The notes beneath the pieces are model-generated. The model was not told where the DNA came from. It did no database searches and was given only the letters and a program-made list of their open reading frames with translations. Below, piece by piece: positions 8,604 through 19,480 of a stretch of DNA of 32,726 bases (the stretch's first letter is position 1; the number at the start of each line of letters is the position of its first letter). The translations under genes were made by a program, and so were the position numbers. The stretch lies in NCBI GenBank assembly GCA_025458045.1, contig JALOTE010000019.1, forward strand, positions 1-32,726. The letters are read 5' to 3'. The DNA is from Rhizobiaceae bacterium. Lineage in GTDB: Bacteria; Pseudomonadota; Alphaproteobacteria; Rhizobiales; Rhizobiaceae.

Positions 8604-9686
8604 ATGCTGGCTTTGCTCGGACAATTGGGAGACGCGTTCCCGGTCCTCAATGTGTTTCGCTACATCACGTTCCGCACCGGCGGCGCGCTTGTCACCTCGG
8701 CGGCGATCGTTTTCATGTTTGGGCCGGCGATCATCGCCGCACTGCGCATCAAACAGGGCAAAGGCCAGCCGATCCGCGCCGACGGGCCGACCACGCATTT
8801 CGCCAAGGCCGGAACGCCCACAATGGGCGGCCTGATGATCCTCGCCGGCATCATCGGCTCGACGCTGCTGTGGGCCGATCCGCGCAATGTCTATGTGTGG
8901 GCAGTGCTGTTCGTGACCGTCACGTTCGGGATGATCGGCTTCTATGATGACTACATGAAAGTGACGAAGCAGAGCCATAAGGGCTACTCGGCCAAGGCGC
9001 GGCTCCTGCTTGAATTTCTCGTCGCCTTCGTCGCGGTCTATGTCATCGTGCAGGCGGGCCAGGACCCGTTTTCCTCCTCGCTGACCTTCCCCTTCTTCAA
9101 GGATCTGCTGCTTTATCTCGGCATTTTCTTCATTCCGTTCGGGGCCTTCGTCATCGTCGGCGCGGGCAATGCCGTGAACTTCACCGACGGGCTCGACGGT
9201 CTCGCGATCGTGCCGGTGATGATCGCGGCGGCCTCGTTTGGCGCGATCGCCTATCTGTCGGGCAACGCCATTTTCGCCAATTACCTGCAAATCCACTTCG
9301 TTCCGGGCACGGGCGAACTGGCGATCCTGCTTGGCGCGGTGATCGGCGCCGGCCTTGGCTTCCTGTGGTTCAACGCGCCGCCCGCCGCCATCTTCATGGG
9401 CGACACCGGATCGCTGGCTTTGGGCGGCTTGCTCGGCTCCGTCGCGGTCGCAACCAAGCACGAGATCGTGCTCGCCATCATCGGCGGGCTGTTTGTCGCC
9501 GAAGCGCTCTCGGTCATCATCCAGGTCGGCTATTTCAAGATGACAGGCAAGCGCGTGTTCCTGATGGCGCCCATCCACCATCATTTCGAGAAAAAGGGCT
9601 GGACGGAAAGCCAGGTCGTCATCCGCTTCTGGATCATGGCGGTGATGCTGGCGCTGATCGGCCTGTCCACGTTGAAGCTGCGCTGA
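8604..9686 (+). CDS. mraY: Phospho-N-acetylmuramoyl-pentapeptide transferase MraY
   Basis: MraY transfers phospho-MurNAc-pentapeptide to undecaprenyl phosphate, forming lipid I in the inner membrane. The protein has about ten hydrophobic segments. The family motifs are all visible: [20 protein letters not shown] (aspartate pair), [22 protein letters not shown] and the terminal [14 protein letters not shown] 8604 is chosen because AGGGG lies 6 nt upstream (8593-8597), giving 360 aa; a TTG at 8589 would add five residues. It follows the murE-murF fusion after 66 nt. Unusually, the next gene is ftsW rather than murD. Confidence 0.96.
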   Translation: MLALLGQLGDAFPVLNVFRYITFRTGGALVTSAAIVFMFGPAIIAALRIKQGKGQPIRADGPTTHFAKAGTPTMGGLMILAGIIGSTLLWADPRNVYVWAVLFVTVTFGMIGFYDDYMKVTKQSHKGYSAKARLLLEFLVAFVAVYVIVQAGQDPFSSSLTFPFFKDLLLYLGIFFIPFGAFVIVGAGNAVNFTDGLDGLAIVPVMIAAASFGAIAYLSGNAIFANYLQIHFVPGTGELAILLGAVIGAGLGFLWFNAPPAAIFMGDTGSLALGGLLGSVAVATKHEIVLAIIGGLFVAEALSVIIQVGYFKMTGKRVFLMAPIHHHFEKKGWTESQVVIRFWIMAVMLALIGLSTLKLR

Positions 9687-9698
9687 GGAGCGACACCC

Positions 9699-10853
9699 AT
9701 GACCATCAGCCGCGCCGACCGCAGTGCCATCGCCGAATGGTGGCGCACCGTTGACCGCTGGTTCCTGTCGGCATTCCTGATGCTGATCGGGCTGGGGCTC
9801 GTCCTGTCGTTCGCCGCCTCGCCAGCGGTCGCCGAACGCATCGGCCTTGATCCGATGCACTTCGTCGAGCGCCAGTTCTTCTTCATGGTTCCGGCCTTCG
9901 CCGTGCTGATCGGCGTGTCGTTCCTGCCGCCGGTCTGGATCAGGCGGCTGGCGCTCACGCTTCTCGTTGTCGGCATCATGATGGTGATGGCAACTCTGCT
10001 GTTCGGCATGGAGGTCAAGGGGTCGAAGCGCTGGCTGCGCATCGCCGGCATGTCGGTGCAACCGTCCGAATATTTGAAGCCCGCTTTCGTGGTTGTCTGC
10101 GCCTGGCTGTTTTCGCTGAAAGAGCGTCGCCCGGAGTTCTCAGGCGATCTCATCGCGATCATCCTGTTCGGCATGGTTGCCGCACTTTTGGTGGCTCAGC
10201 CCGACCTTGGCCAGACCATGCTTGTGGGCGCGACATGGGGCATCATGTTCTTCATCGCCGGCCTTTCCTGGGTCTGGATCATCGGGCTGGGCGGGCTGGC
10301 GGCAGGCGGCGGCTTGGCGGCCTATGTCGCGTTTCCCCATGTGCATGCCCGCATCAACCAGTTCCTCTCGGGCGAACTGGAGGAAAACGGCCAGATCGAA
10401 CATGCCATCGAAGCGATCCGCAACGGGTCCTGGATCGGGCAGGGTCCGGGCGAAGGCACGATCAAGCATGTCTTGGCCGACAGCCACACGGACTTCATCT
10501 TCGCTGTGGCGGGCGAGGAATTCGGCATCATGGTGTGCATGCTGATCGCGGCGATCTTCGGGTTTGTCGTGCTTCGCGCGCTCGCTTTCGCTTTCACCGA
10601 GGAGGACGGCTTCAAGCGGCTTGCGGTCGCCGGACTCGCCATCAATTTCGGATTGCAGGCGCTGATCAACATGGCCGTCAATCTGCACCTCATGCCACCC
10701 AAGGGCATGACATTGCCTTTCGTCTCCTATGGCGGCTCGTCGCTGACGGCAGTCGCCATCGGCATGGGCATGCTGCTGGCACTCAGCCGCAAACGGCCGG
10801 AGCAGGCGATGGCGTCGCGGCTGGCCGCACCTTTGATGCCAAGGACGGCCTGA
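9699..10853 (+). CDS. ftsW: Septal peptidoglycan glycosyltransferase FtsW
   Basis: FtsW is a SEDS-family polytopic membrane enzyme that polymerises lipid II at the septum with FtsI. The 384-residue protein has about ten transmembrane segments. It contains the conserved KGSKRWLRI...[11 protein letters not shown] block and, near the end, [23 protein letters not shown] Shine-Dalgarno precedes the ATG. It begins 12 nt after mraY, where most relatives have murD, and ends 2 nt before the murG GTG. Confidence 0.96.
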   Translation: MTISRADRSAIAEWWRTVDRWFLSAFLMLIGLGLVLSFAASPAVAERIGLDPMHFVERQFFFMVPAFAVLIGVSFLPPVWIRRLALTLLVVGIMMVMATLLFGMEVKGSKRWLRIAGMSVQPSEYLKPAFVVVCAWLFSLKERRPEFSGDLIAIILFGMVAALLVAQPDLGQTMLVGATWGIMFFIAGLSWVWIIGLGGLAAGGGLAAYVAFPHVHARINQFLSGELEENGQIEHAIEAIRNGSWIGQGPGEGTIKHVLADSHTDFIFAVAGEEFGIMVCMLIAAIFGFVVLRALAFAFTEEDGFKRLAVAGLAINFGLQALINMAVNLHLMPPKGMTLPFVSYGGSSLTAVAIGMGMLLALSRKRPEQAMASRLAAPLMPRTA

Positions 10854-10855
10854 CT

Positions 10856-11986
10856 GTGGCCGAAAAGATCGCATTCCTCTGCGCCGGTGGCACGGGCGGG
10901 CATCTGTTCCCGGCCGAGGCGCTGGCGGCTGAATTGTCGGCGCGGGGCTGGACGCCGCATCTCTTGACCGATGTGCGCGCCGAGCGCTTTGTTTCCGGTT
11001 TCGCACCCGACCGCGTGCATCGGATTCCCTCCGCCACGATTGCGGGCAGGAACCCGCTCAAACTCGCCCGCGCGCTTTGGACGCTGTTTGCCGGGTACCG
11101 GGCCGCGGGAGCCTTGATGCGGCGGTTGAAGCCAGCGATCGTGGTCGGTTTTGGCGGCTATCCGTCGCTGCCTCCGCTGTTTGCGGCGCTGTCCGCCCGC
11201 GTGCCGACGATGGTGCACGAGCAGAACGCGGTGCCCGGCCGCGCCAACCGCCTGCTTGCGCCGCGCGTCACCGCCATTGCAGGCGGCTTCCTTGATGATG
11301 CCGCCGGACCGCATGCCGCCAAGACAATCACGACGGGCAACCCCGTCCGCCCGCCGGTGATCGCGGCGGCGCAGGTTCCCTTTGCCCCGCCGATGGCCGG
11401 GGGACCGTTCAACCTGCTGGTGTTCGGCGGAAGCCAGGGGGCACAATTCTTCGCAACCGCCGTGCCGGATGCGCTGGCTCTTCTGGGTCCGCAGGAGAAG
11501 GGGTGCATCGCCGTGGTGCATCAGGTGCGCGAACCGGACATGGCCGCCGCGCGCGAGGCCTATGCGAAGGCCGGGGTCGCGCCGGAACTCGCGCCGTTCT
11601 TCGATGACATGCCGCGCCGCATCGCGTCCGCCCATTACATCATCTGCCGGTCCGGCGCGTCCACGGTGTCGGAAATCGCGGCGATTGGCCGCCCGGCGCT
11701 GCTTGTTCCCTATCCTCATGCGCTCGACCATGATCAGGCGGCCAATGCCGCAAAGCTGGCCGAAACGGGCGGCGTGGAAGTGGCGCGCCAGGAGACGCTG
11801 ACGGCTGAAACCATCGCGGCGCGCATCGCGGCAGCCATGGCCAACCCGGCGGCATTGGCCGCCAAAGCGGCAGCAGCGCGTTCGGCCGGACGGCCGGATG
11901 CGGCGGCATTGCTTGCCGGTTGCGTGGAGGCTATTGCAGCCGGGAAACCGGTTGCAGCCGTCAAGGCCGCGCTCAAGACCAGATAA
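10856..11986 (+). CDS. murG: Lipid II synthase MurG (UDP-GlcNAc transferase)
   Basis: MurG adds GlcNAc from UDP-GlcNAc to lipid I on the cytoplasmic membrane face, giving lipid II. The GT-B fold is shown by [17 protein letters not shown] near residue 11, [31 protein letters not shown] and the UDP-GlcNAc site [27 protein letters not shown] with DHDQAANA. The GTG at 10856 gives 376 aa; the frame is open far upstream inside ftsW, but homology begins here. AAGGA precedes it by about 11 nt. murC follows after 13 nt. Confidence 0.96.
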   Translation: MAEKIAFLCAGGTGGHLFPAEALAAELSARGWTPHLLTDVRAERFVSGFAPDRVHRIPSATIAGRNPLKLARALWTLFAGYRAAGALMRRLKPAIVVGFGGYPSLPPLFAALSARVPTMVHEQNAVPGRANRLLAPRVTAIAGGFLDDAAGPHAAKTITTGNPVRPPVIAAAQVPFAPPMAGGPFNLLVFGGSQGAQFFATAVPDALALLGPQEKGCIAVVHQVREPDMAAAREAYAKAGVAPELAPFFDDMPRRIASAHYIICRSGASTVSEIAAIGRPALLVPYPHALDHDQAANAAKLAETGGVEVARQETLTAETIAARIAAAMANPAALAAKAAAARSAGRPDAAALLAGCVEAIAAGKPVAAVKAALKTR

Positions 11987-11999
11987 GAAGGCCAAACGC

Positions 12000-13409
12000 A
12001 TGAAGATGCCGCTCAATGTGGGCATCATCCATTTCGTCGGCATCGGCGGCATCGGGATGAGCGGAATCGCAGAGGCGCTCCACGCGCTGGGCTACCGGGT
12101 CCAGGGGTCGGATCAGGCTGACAATGCCAATGTGAAACGCTTGCACGACAAGGGCATTCCGGTCTTTGTCGGGCACGATGCCGCCCATCTGGGCGATGCC
12201 GAAGTGCTGGTCGTCTCGACCGCGATCAAGCCCGACAACCCGGAACTCGTGGCGGCCCGCGCCCGGCCCATCCCTGTCGTGCGCCGCGCCGAGATGCTGG
12301 CCGAACTGATGCGCTTCCGGCAGGCTGTGGCGATCGGCGGCACCCATGGCAAGACCACGACAACCTCGCTGGTCGGCACGCTGCTGGATGCGGGCGGGCT
12401 TGATCCGACGGTGATCAATGGCGGCATCATTAACGCCTACGGCACCAATGCCCGCATGGGGGCGGGCAACTGGATGGTGGTCGAGGCCGATGAAAGCGAC
12501 GGCACCTTCCTGAAGCTGCCCGCCGAGATCGCCATCGTCACCAATATCGATCCGGAGCATCTGGACCATTACGGCCATTTCGATGCCGTGCGCGCGGCGT
12601 TCCGGCAATTTGTGGAAAACGTGCCGTTCTACGGGTTCGGCGTGATGTGCATCGACCACCCGGAGGTGCAGGCGCTTGTCGGACGCATCGATGACCGTCG
12701 CGTCATCACCTATGGCGCAAACCCGCAGGCCGATGTGCGCTTCGAGAATGTGCGCACGGACGGCGCCGCCAACATCTTCGACATCGTGATCCGCGACCGG
12801 AAAAGCGCGCCGTCGCTGCGCATGGACGGTCTGCGCCTGCCGATGCCCGGCATCCACAATGTCTCGAATGCCACGGCGGCCATTGCGGTTGCGCACGAAC
12901 TGGGGCTGACAGACGAGGCGATCCGCCGCGGGCTCGCCGGGTTCGGCGGGGTCAAGCGTCGCTTCACCCATGTCGGCCAATGGAACGGCGTCGACATTTT
13001 CGACGACTATGCGCACCACCCGGTGGAGATCAAGGCTGTGCTCGCGGCCGCGCGCGCCTCGACGAAAGGCAAGGTCGTGGCCGTGGTGCAGCCGCATCGG
13101 TTCACCCGGCTGCGGGACCTGTTTGACGAGTTCGCCGCCTGCTTCAACGAGGCCGACACTGTGATCCTGATGCCTGTTTACCCCGCGGGGGAAAAGCCGA
13201 TTGATGGCGTCAATTCCGAAACGCTGATGCTGAAAGCGCGCGCCTCCGGCCATCGCGATGCGCGCCACGCCGAAGGGCCGGATGTGCTGCCGCACCTGTT
13301 GAAGTCCATCCTCTCGCCGGGCGACTATGTGCTGATGATGGGTGCAGGCAACATCACAAGCTGGGCCTATGACCTGCCAAACGCGCTTGCCGACGGGACG
13401 GAAAGGTGA
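12000..13409 (+). CDS. murC: UDP-N-acetylmuramate:L-alanine ligase MurC
   Basis: MurC attaches L-alanine to UDP-MurNAc, the first stem-peptide step. The 469-residue protein has the N-terminal nucleotide-binding [15 protein letters not shown], the ATPase P-loop GTHGKTT (114-120), [24 protein letters not shown] and the C-terminal [12 protein letters not shown] block. ATG 12000 is chosen, with GAAGG about 8 nt upstream; ATG 12006 is also possible. The frame extends back into murG without homology. The stop overlaps the murB start (ATG at 13409). Confidence 0.96.
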   Translation: MKMPLNVGIIHFVGIGGIGMSGIAEALHALGYRVQGSDQADNANVKRLHDKGIPVFVGHDAAHLGDAEVLVVSTAIKPDNPELVAARARPIPVVRRAEMLAELMRFRQAVAIGGTHGKTTTTSLVGTLLDAGGLDPTVINGGIINAYGTNARMGAGNWMVVEADESDGTFLKLPAEIAIVTNIDPEHLDHYGHFDAVRAAFRQFVENVPFYGFGVMCIDHPEVQALVGRIDDRRVITYGANPQADVRFENVRTDGAANIFDIVIRDRKSAPSLRMDGLRLPMPGIHNVSNATAAIAVAHELGLTDEAIRRGLAGFGGVKRRFTHVGQWNGVDIFDDYAHHPVEIKAVLAAARASTKGKVVAVVQPHRFTRLRDLFDEFAACFNEADTVILMPVYPAGEKPIDGVNSETLMLKARASGHRDARHAEGPDVLPHLLKSILSPGDYVLMMGAGNITSWAYDLPNALADGTER

Positions 13410-14383
13410 TGGCGCGCGCGCTCGATGGCACGGCACTGATCGCGCGGCTCGGTGTCGGCGCAAACGCGCTGCGTGGACGGCTGATGCCTGATGCCGCCAT
13501 GGACAGGCTCACCTGGTTTCGCGCGGGCGGCCATGCCGAATTGTTGTTCCAGCCCGCCGACGAGGATGATCTGGCGGCCTTCCTCACTGTGCTGCCATCC
13601 GATGTGCCGGTGCTGGTTGTCGGTGTCGGCTCCAATCTTTTGGTGCGCGACGGCGGCATCGAGGGCGTGGTGATCCGCCTGTCCGCCAAGGGTTTCGGTG
13701 CGGTCACGGTGCTGGACGGCACCACGCTGAAAGCCGGGGCTGCCGCGCTCGACAAGCAGGTCGCCGCCGCGGCCCTGGACGCTGGCATTGGCGGCTTTCA
13801 CTTCTACCATGGCATCCCCGGCTCCATCGGCGGCGCGTTGCGCATGAATGCGGGGGCGAACGGAGTCGAGACCGTCAACAGGGTGGTTGAGGTTCACGGC
13901 GTGACCCGCAATGGCAGACGCGTGACGCTGAGTCTTGACGAGATGGGGTACACCTATCGCCATTCGGCGGCACCCGAAGACATCATCTTCACCTCGGCGG
14001 TGATGCGCGGTGACCCGGCTGACAAGGCGGAAATCCGCCGCCTGATGGATGAGGTGCAGCATCACCGCGAAACCGTGCAGCCGGTGAAGGAAAAGACCGG
14101 TGGCTCGACGTTCAAGAATCCGCCGGGCACATCCGCCTGGAAGGAAATCGAAAAGGCCGGCTGCCGCGGCTTGATGATCGGCGGCGCGCAGATGAGCCCC
14201 TTGCATTGCAACTTCATGATCAACACCGGCAATGCGACGGCGCATGAGTTGGAATTGCTTGGCGAAACCGTGCGCGCCCGCGTGCTGGAAACATCCGGCA
14301 TTCGCCTCGAATGGGAAATCAAGCGGCTGGGCCGCTTCCAGCCGGGGCGCGATGTGCAGCCATTTCTTGGCCGCATGTTCTGA
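13409..14383 (+). CDS. murB: UDP-N-acetylenolpyruvoylglucosamine reductase MurB
   Basis: MurB reduces the enolpyruvyl group of UDP-GlcNAc-enolpyruvate with NADPH and FAD, giving UDP-MurNAc. Visible motifs are [17 protein letters not shown] and [18 protein letters not shown] in the FAD domain, then GSTFKNPPG (catalytic serine region) and the C-terminal LEWEIKRLG containing the conserved glutamate. ATG 13409 gives 324 aa with GGAAAGG just upstream; GTG 13406 would add one residue. It is the last gene before a 98-nt gap that carries CtrA-like motifs, the longest break in the cluster. Confidence 0.96.
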   Translation: MARALDGTALIARLGVGANALRGRLMPDAAMDRLTWFRAGGHAELLFQPADEDDLAAFLTVLPSDVPVLVVGVGSNLLVRDGGIEGVVIRLSAKGFGAVTVLDGTTLKAGAAALDKQVAAAALDAGIGGFHFYHGIPGSIGGALRMNAGANGVETVNRVVEVHGVTRNGRRVTLSLDEMGYTYRHSAAPEDIIFTSAVMRGDPADKAEIRRLMDEVQHHRETVQPVKEKTGGSTFKNPPGTSAWKEIEKAGCRGLMIGGAQMSPLHCNFMINTGNATAHELELLGETVRARVLETSGIRLEWEIKRLGRFQPGRDVQPFLGRMF

Positions 14384-14407
14384 GCGCTGTTTATCTTTGC
14401 GCAAAAG

Positions 14408-14478
14408 TTAACGATTTTAACCTTTTTCTAACCACCCCGGTTCAAGGTCAGGCTCTGTTAACCTTGCCGGAGCCTTAA
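14408..14478. promoter_or_regulatory. Cluster of CtrA-like TTAA motifs upstream of ddl
   Basis: The murB-ddl gap is A/T-rich against its surroundings and holds TTAA at 14408, 14417, 14458 and 14475. TTAA (14417-14420), seven bases, then CTAAC (14428-14432) differs at one base from the CtrA full site TTAA-N7-TTAAC. TTAACC half-sites lie at 14458 and 14475, the latter close to the ddl start. An internal, cell-cycle-controlled promoter for ddl-ftsQ-ftsA-ftsZ is a reasonable inference, since CtrA acts on ftsQA and ftsZ in Caulobacter. Confidence 0.5.
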
Positions 14479-14481
14479 CCC

Positions 14482-15405
14482 GTGGCCCACCCCTCACATG
14501 TCGCTGTCCTGATGGGCGGGCTTTCGTCCGAGCGGCCGGTCAGCCTGTCCTCGGGCAACGCCTGCGCCGACGCGCTGGAAAGTGTGGGCTATCGCGTCAG
14601 CCGCGTCGATGTCGGTAGGGATGTGGCGCAGGTTCTGGCCGCCTTGAAGCCGGATGTCGCCTTCAACGCGCTGCATGGGCCGATGGGCGAAGACGGCTCG
14701 ATCCAGGGCATCCTGGAGTTCATGCAGATCCCCTACACCCATTCCGGCCTGCTCGCTTCGGCGCTCGCCATGAACAAGGATCAGGCGAAGATCGTCGCCG
14801 CTGCCGCGGGCGTGCCGGTCGCCGAAGCCCGCGTGATGAACCGTGCCGACATCGGGCGTGAGCACCCGCTGCCGCCTCCCTATGTCATCAAGCCGGTGGC
14901 CGAAGGCTCGTCGTTTGGCGTCATCATCGTGCGCGAGGGCGCGCCGCATACACCGCAATCGCTGCATTCGGATGACTGGAAATATGGCGAGCGTGTCATG
15001 GTCGAGCGGTTCATCCCCGGCCGCGAGTTGACCTGTGCCGTGATGGGCGACCGCTCGCTGGGGATCACCGAGATCATCCCTGTCGGCCAGGAATTTTATG
15101 ATTTCGACGCAAAGTACAAAGCCGGCGGGTCGAAACATGTTTGCCCGGCGCAGCTTTCACCGTCCGTTTACCAAAATATTGAAAAGATCGCAGTCGAGGC
15201 GCACCGGGCGATTGGCTGCCGCGGCGTCTCCCGGAGCGATTTCCGTTACGACGAGAACGGCACGGGCGAAGTGATCTGGCTGGAAGTCAACACCCAGCCC
15301 GGCATGACGCCCACCTCACTGGTTCCCGAACTGGCGAACCATGCGGGCCTGTCCTTCGCCGAACTGGTCGACTGGATTGTGAAGGATGCATCGTGCGCGC
15401 GTTGA
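14482..15405 (+). CDS. ddl: D-alanine:D-alanine ligase
   Basis: Ddl makes the D-Ala-D-Ala dipeptide that the MurF half of the fused protein adds. It is an ATP-grasp enzyme of 307 aa. Visible motifs are [14 protein letters not shown] at the N-terminus, [34 protein letters not shown], the ATP-binding [11 protein letters not shown] and the metal-binding [13 protein letters not shown]. The start is a GTG at 14482 with CCGGAG about 10 nt upstream; no ATG gives the full N-terminus. It overlaps ftsQ by 13 nt. Confidence 0.95.
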   Translation: MAHPSHVAVLMGGLSSERPVSLSSGNACADALESVGYRVSRVDVGRDVAQVLAALKPDVAFNALHGPMGEDGSIQGILEFMQIPYTHSGLLASALAMNKDQAKIVAAAAGVPVAEARVMNRADIGREHPLPPPYVIKPVAEGSSFGVIIVREGAPHTPQSLHSDDWKYGERVMVERFIPGRELTCAVMGDRSLGITEIIPVGQEFYDFDAKYKAGGSKHVCPAQLSPSVYQNIEKIAVEAHRAIGCRGVSRSDFRYDENGTGEVIWLEVNTQPGMTPTSLVPELANHAGLSFAELVDWIVKDASCAR

Positions 15406-16322
15406 ATGCGGATCAGGAGCGGAGGCGGAATGGGCGTGAGCCCGCATTGCGCACTCACGCGCTCCCTAAACCGCTGCGCCTTGCGGTCCGCTTTGTCAGC
15501 CGCCTCGCGCGCGGTGACGTGCATGTCCCGCGCCATCTTGGTGCCGCGTCCGCCTTCGCTTTCCTTGCCGTGACCGGCCTCTATGGCGCGTCGGTCGGGG
15601 GGCATGTTCCGGGCCTGATCGCTGGCACCTCGTCGAGCGCCGGGCTATCGGTGGACGCCATCCGCATCACCGGGCACTCCCGCACGACAAATGAGGAAGT
15701 GCTGGCCGCGCTCAACCTTGGCACGCCGCCTTCCATTCTGTCTCTCGATGTCGATGCGGCGCGCGCGGCGTTGCTGACGCTGCCCTGGGTCGCCTCGGCG
15801 AGCGTCGCCAAGGCGTTGCCCGGTTCGGTCAGCGTGGAATTGACGGAAAAACAGGCCGCCGCGATCTGGCAGAACGGCACGGACGTGCTGGTTCTGGATC
15901 AGACGGGCAAGGCCATCGGGCCCGCGCGCCTCGCCGGTGACCGGGCGCTGCCTGCCTTCGTGGGGGTCGGCGCCGACAAGGCCGGTTTTGCCTTTGCCGC
16001 CATGGTTCGCGCGGCGGCACCTTCGATTGCTGACGACGTGCGTGTGCACATCCGCGTCTCGGATCGCCGTTGGGATTTGCTGATGGACGATGGCGTCACT
16101 GTGCGCCTGCCGGAGGAACGTCCGGAGCAGGCGCTCGTCGAACTCGACATGATGCAGGCCGAAACGGCGCTGCTTGGCCGTGACATCACGGTGGTCGACA
16201 TGCGGGTGGCCGGCCGGACGACGCTGACGCTGGGCGAAACCGCGCTCGCCGCGCTGTTCCCGCCCAAGGACGATGCCGCCGCCAAGTCCGCGCAGAAAAA
16301 GCCGAAAGGGGTCTCGCAATGA
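15393..16322 (+). CDS. ftsQ: Cell division protein FtsQ
   Basis: FtsQ is a bitopic inner-membrane scaffold that recruits FtsL and FtsB. The 309-residue product has a basic cytoplasmic N-terminus of about 50 residues, one hydrophobic helix (about 50-75), then a POTRA domain ([19 protein letters not shown]...[19 protein letters not shown]) and the beta domain with FtsQ-type [12 protein letters not shown]. The tail is Lys/Ala-rich. A GTG start at 15393 lies inside the end of ddl. Its stop overlaps the ftsA ATG by 4 nt. Confidence 0.94.
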   Translation: MRALNADQERRRNGREPALRTHALPKPLRLAVRFVSRLARGDVHVPRHLGAASAFAFLAVTGLYGASVGGHVPGLIAGTSSSAGLSVDAIRITGHSRTTNEEVLAALNLGTPPSILSLDVDAARAALLTLPWVASASVAKALPGSVSVELTEKQAAAIWQNGTDVLVLDQTGKAIGPARLAGDRALPAFVGVGADKAGFAFAAMVRAAAPSIADDVRVHIRVSDRRWDLLMDDGVTVRLPEERPEQALVELDMMQAETALLGRDITVVDMRVAGRTTLTLGETALAALFPPKDDAAAKSAQKKPKGVSQ

Positions 16323-17599
16323 GCCGGAGCATGCCGCGCGCCGAGACGGTTTCGGTCCTCGATGTCGGGTCCACCAAGATCAGCTGCATCATCGCGCGCC
16401 TTGTCCCGTCCGATGAGATGGACGTGCTGCATGGCCGCGCGCACCGCATCGAGGTCATCGGCATCGGCCATCAGAAGTCGCGCGGCATCAAGTCCGGCAC
16501 GGTCGTCAATCTCGATGAAGCCGAACAGGCGATCCGGCTCGCTGTCGATTCAGCCGAGCGCATGGCCGGGCTGACCGTTGAATCGGTGATCGTGAACCTG
16601 TCGGCCGGCCGCCTGCGCAGCGAGCAGATCCAGACCGGCATACAACTGAACGGCCAGCCCGTCACGCAAGGCGATGTGCGCCGCGTCATCGCCGCCGGCA
16701 TGCAGCGCTGCCACGACACCGAGCGCCAGGTGATCCACGCCTTTCCAACCGCATTCTCGCTGGATGGCGAAACCGGCATCGCCGATCCGGCGGGCCTGTC
16801 CGGCGACATGCTGGGCGTGACGATGCACCTTCTGACGGCGGACAGCGGGCCGGTCCGCAATCTGGAACTCTGCGTCAACCGCGCGCATCTGGCGGTGGCC
16901 GGGCTGGTGGCCACGCCGTTTGCCAGCGGACTTTCGGCGTTGGTTTCCGACGAGGCGGAGCTGGGCGCGGCCTGCATCGATTTCGGTGGCGGCACGACAT
17001 CCATCGGCATTTTCGCCGGCGGCAAGTTCATTCATGGCGCCGTGCTTCCGGTCGGTGGCCAGCACATCACGCTTGATATCGCACGCGGCCTATCGATCGG
17101 GCGCGACGATGCGGAACGCCTGAAAGTCATGCATGGTTCGGCGCTGGCGCTGGCGGGGGATGACCATGACGTGATTGTCACGCAGGCCATCGGTGCCGCG
17201 CCGGGCGATACACCCCTTCAAGTGCCGCGCGCGCTGCTGTCCCGCATCATTGCCGCGCGCATGGAAGAAACGCTGGAAATGGTGCGCGACGCCATTGTCG
17301 CGTCCGGCCACGGACAGGTGATCGGCAAGCGCCTCATCATCACCGGCGGCGGCGCGCAACTGACCGGCCTGCCGGATCTGGCACGGCGGATCCTCGGGCG
17401 CAATCCGCGCATCGGACGTCCCCTCGGCATCGCCAAGCTGCCTGAGACGGCCAAGGGCCCGGCCTTCGCCGCGATGGCCGGCCTCGCGATTCAGCCGCAG
17501 CTTTCGACCTTCGATATGAACACCCGGGATGCTTCCGGGCGGGGCTTGCTGACAGGCACGCTCGGCCGCGTCGGCGCCTGGTTCAGGGACAATTTCTAA
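16319..17599 (+). CDS. ftsA: Cell division protein FtsA
   Basis: FtsA is an actin-like ATPase that tethers FtsZ to the membrane and starts divisome assembly. The 426-residue protein has the phosphate-1 motif VLDVGSTKISC, the 1C/SHS2 region (VIVNLSAGRLRSEQI), phosphate-2 CIDFGGGTTSIGIF and the adenosine motif IITGGGAQLTGL. It ends in GTLGRVGAWFRDNF, an amphipathic helix that fits the membrane-targeting sequence. It overlaps ftsQ by ATGA and is followed by ftsZ after 54 nt. Confidence 0.96.
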   Translation: MSRSMPRAETVSVLDVGSTKISCIIARLVPSDEMDVLHGRAHRIEVIGIGHQKSRGIKSGTVVNLDEAEQAIRLAVDSAERMAGLTVESVIVNLSAGRLRSEQIQTGIQLNGQPVTQGDVRRVIAAGMQRCHDTERQVIHAFPTAFSLDGETGIADPAGLSGDMLGVTMHLLTADSGPVRNLELCVNRAHLAVAGLVATPFASGLSALVSDEAELGAACIDFGGGTTSIGIFAGGKFIHGAVLPVGGQHITLDIARGLSIGRDDAERLKVMHGSALALAGDDHDVIVTQAIGAAPGDTPLQVPRALLSRIIAARMEETLEMVRDAIVASGHGQVIGKRLIITGGGAQLTGLPDLARRILGRNPRIGRPLGIAKLPETAKGPAFAAMAGLAIQPQLSTFDMNTRDASGRGLLTGTLGRVGAWFRDNF

Positions 17600-17653
17600 C
17601 CGCATCTCCCCTTTGCGCCGGACAGGGGCGGCGCCTTCGGAAAGGACAACGCC

Positions 17654-19408
17654 ATGACGATCAATCTCCACAAGCCGGACCTCACCGAGCTGAAACCCCG
17701 CATCACCGTCTTCGGCGTCGGCGGGGGCGGCGGCAACGCCGTCAACAACATGATCAATGCCGGGCTCGAAGGCGTCGATTTCGTCGTCGCCAACACCGAT
17801 GCCCAGGCGCTCGCCATGTCGCGCGCCGCGCGCATCATCCAGCTGGGCGCAGCCGTCACGGAAGGGCTTGGCGCGGGTTCGCAGCCCGATGTCGGCCGCG
17901 CGGCGGCGGAAGAATGCATCGACGAGATCCTCGATCATCTGAACGGCGTCCACATGTGCTTCGTCACCGCCGGCATGGGCGGCGGCACAGGCACGGGCGC
18001 GGCGCCGATTGTTGCCCGCGCGGCGCGCGAGCGCGGCATCCTCACGGTTGGCGTCGTCACCAAGCCGTTCCATTTCGAGGGCCGCCGCCGCATGCTGACG
18101 GCTGAAAAAGGCATCGAAGCGCTTCAGGAAAATGTCGACACCCTCATCGTCATTCCGAACCAGAACCTGTTCCGCATCGCCAATGACAAGACGACCTTCG
18201 CCGACGCCTTCGCCATGGCCGACCAGGTGCTCTATTCGGGTGTTGCCTGCATCACCGACCTGATGGTGAAGGAAGGCCTCATCAACCTCGATTTCGCCGA
18301 TGTGCGCTCCGTCATGCGCAACATGGGCAAGGCGATGATGGGCACGGGCGAAGCCTCCGCCGATGGCCGCGCACTGGCCGCCGCGGAAGCCGCAATCTCG
18401 AACCCGCTCCTCGACGAAACCTCGATGAACGGCGCGCAGGGCCTGCTGATTTCGATCACCGGCGGCCGTGACATGACGCTGTTTGAAGTGGACGAGGCGG
18501 CAACCCGCATCCGCGAGGAAGTTGACCCCGAAGCCAACATCATCGTCGGCGCGACGTTCGATGAAAGCCTCGAAGGCGTGATCCGCGTTTCGGTTGTGGC
18601 AACCGGCATCGATGGCAGCGCCAAGCAACAGGTGACGGACCAACGCCCGCAACTGACCCAGCCTGCGCCCCGCCCGCAGGTGATGCCGGCACGCGCGACC
18701 GCACCGGTTTCGGCACCCGCGACGCAGGCGACCGCCCCGGTGCAGGCGGCTCCCGTTGCAGTCCCGGTTTCCGCCCCGGTTGCTACCCAGCAGCCCGCAG
18801 CCTCCGCGGCGCAGGCCGACATCGCGCTGCCGCATCTGGACGATGAGATCGCCAACATCATCAACCGGGCCGATGATTGGGAAGACCAAGTGGCGCGCGG
18901 CCGTTCCAGCACGCCGGGCGAGACATTCCGTCCGCGCTCCACGATCTTTGGCGCCGCGCCGCAAGCAAGTGTCGCCCCGCAGCCGACACATGTCGCCCGC
19001 GCGCCGCAACCTGTCGCGCCGCAGATTGCGACGCCCTCGGCTCCGGTTGCCGCCGCGCCTGCCCAGCCGCGCATGCCGCGCATTGAAGAGTTCCCCGCAC
19101 CGGCCCAGGCCGCCTATGAGGAGCGCGCGCGCGAGCCCCAGTCGCGCGGCGAAGAGCCGTCAACCGTTGGCGGGCTGTTGCGCCGCCTCACCCATGGCCT
19201 GACGCGCCGTGATGACGAGGTGCATTCGCTCGCCCCGGCCCAGCCGCGCGAGCCCTCGCTCCGGCCCGCCGGCGAGGCCCGCCGTGCGGAGCCCCAGCCG
19301 TCGATCTATGCGCCGCGCCGGGATGATGCCGGACGCTCGGTTGCCGCTGCCAATGGCGATGAGGACATGCTGGACATCCCGGCATTCCTGCGCCGTCACG
19401 CCAACTGA
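17654..19408 (+). CDS. ftsZ: Cell division GTPase FtsZ (long-linker, rhizobial type)
   Basis: FtsZ polymerises into the cytokinetic ring. The GTPase core (about residues 10-320) has [13 protein letters not shown], the tubulin signature GGGTGTG (109-115), and the T7-loop region [12 protein letters not shown] linker of about 250 residues, rich in Ala, Pro and Gln, follows; the C-terminal peptide [11 protein letters not shown] binds FtsA and other partners. At 584 aa it is much longer than E. coli FtsZ but normal for Hyphomicrobiales. AAAGGA precedes the ATG by about 8 nt. Three perfect palindromes and a strong hairpin lie just beyond the stop. Confidence 0.97.
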   Translation: MTINLHKPDLTELKPRITVFGVGGGGGNAVNNMINAGLEGVDFVVANTDAQALAMSRAARIIQLGAAVTEGLGAGSQPDVGRAAAEECIDEILDHLNGVHMCFVTAGMGGGTGTGAAPIVARAARERGILTVGVVTKPFHFEGRRRMLTAEKGIEALQENVDTLIVIPNQNLFRIANDKTTFADAFAMADQVLYSGVACITDLMVKEGLINLDFADVRSVMRNMGKAMMGTGEASADGRALAAAEAAISNPLLDETSMNGAQGLLISITGGRDMTLFEVDEAATRIREEVDPEANIIVGATFDESLEGVIRVSVVATGIDGSAKQQVTDQRPQLTQPAPRPQVMPARATAPVSAPATQATAPVQAAPVAVPVSAPVATQQPAASAAQADIALPHLDDEIANIINRADDWEDQVARGRSSTPGETFRPRSTIFGAAPQASVAPQPTHVARAPQPVAPQIATPSAPVAAAPAQPRMPRIEEFPAPAQAAYEERAREPQSRGEEPSTVGGLLRRLTHGLTRRDDEVHSLAPAQPREPSLRPAGEARRAEPQPSIYAPRRDDAGRSVAAANGDEDMLDIPAFLRRHAN

Positions 19409-19419
19409 ACGTCAACCGC

Positions 19420-19451
19420 TTTGGCCAAAACGGCCGGCCGTGTTGCAACAC
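19420..19451. repeat. Three adjoining perfect palindromes after ftsZ
   Basis: Starting 11 nt after the ftsZ stop, TTTGGCCAAA (19420-19429), ACGGCCGGCCGT (19430-19441) and GTGTTGCAACAC (19440-19451) lie end to end, each perfectly self-complementary. They could be operator half-sites for lpxC or part of a structured ftsZ 3' end. A further perfect 10-bp palindrome, CAAGCGCTTG, is at 19508-19517. I cannot assign a binding protein. Confidence 0.5.
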
Positions 19452-19454
19452 ATG

Positions 19455-19480
19455 GCGGGAGGAGCTTCGGCCCCTCCCGC
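19455..19480 (+). terminator. Strong UUCG hairpin between ftsZ and lpxC
   Basis: GCGGGAGGAGC, TTCG, GCCCCTCCCGC forms an 11-bp stem with a single A-C mismatch and a TTCG loop. It ends the dcw block about 47 nt after ftsZ. No U-tract follows on the plus strand (AAAAGCC instead), so it may attenuate or stabilise the transcript rather than terminate fully. Between it and lpxC (19481-19657) no gene is convincing. Confidence 0.45.

Noticed and set aside
8469-10061. 530-codon antisense frame across mraY and ftsW
   Set aside because: Very His/Asp/Arg-rich product typical of the reverse of membrane-protein genes; no family signal.
10235-10855. 207-codon upstream extension of murG
   Set aside because: Out-of-frame reading of ftsW; MurG homology begins at GTG 10856.
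17090-19009. 639-codon antisense open frame across ftsA and ftsZ
   Set aside because: Shadow of high-GC coding on the other strand; low-complexity Arg/Ala/Gly/Asp product without domains.
18600-19350. Very long Pro/Ala-rich FtsZ linker as a novelty
   Set aside because: A linker of about 250 residues is normal for FtsZ in Hyphomicrobiales.
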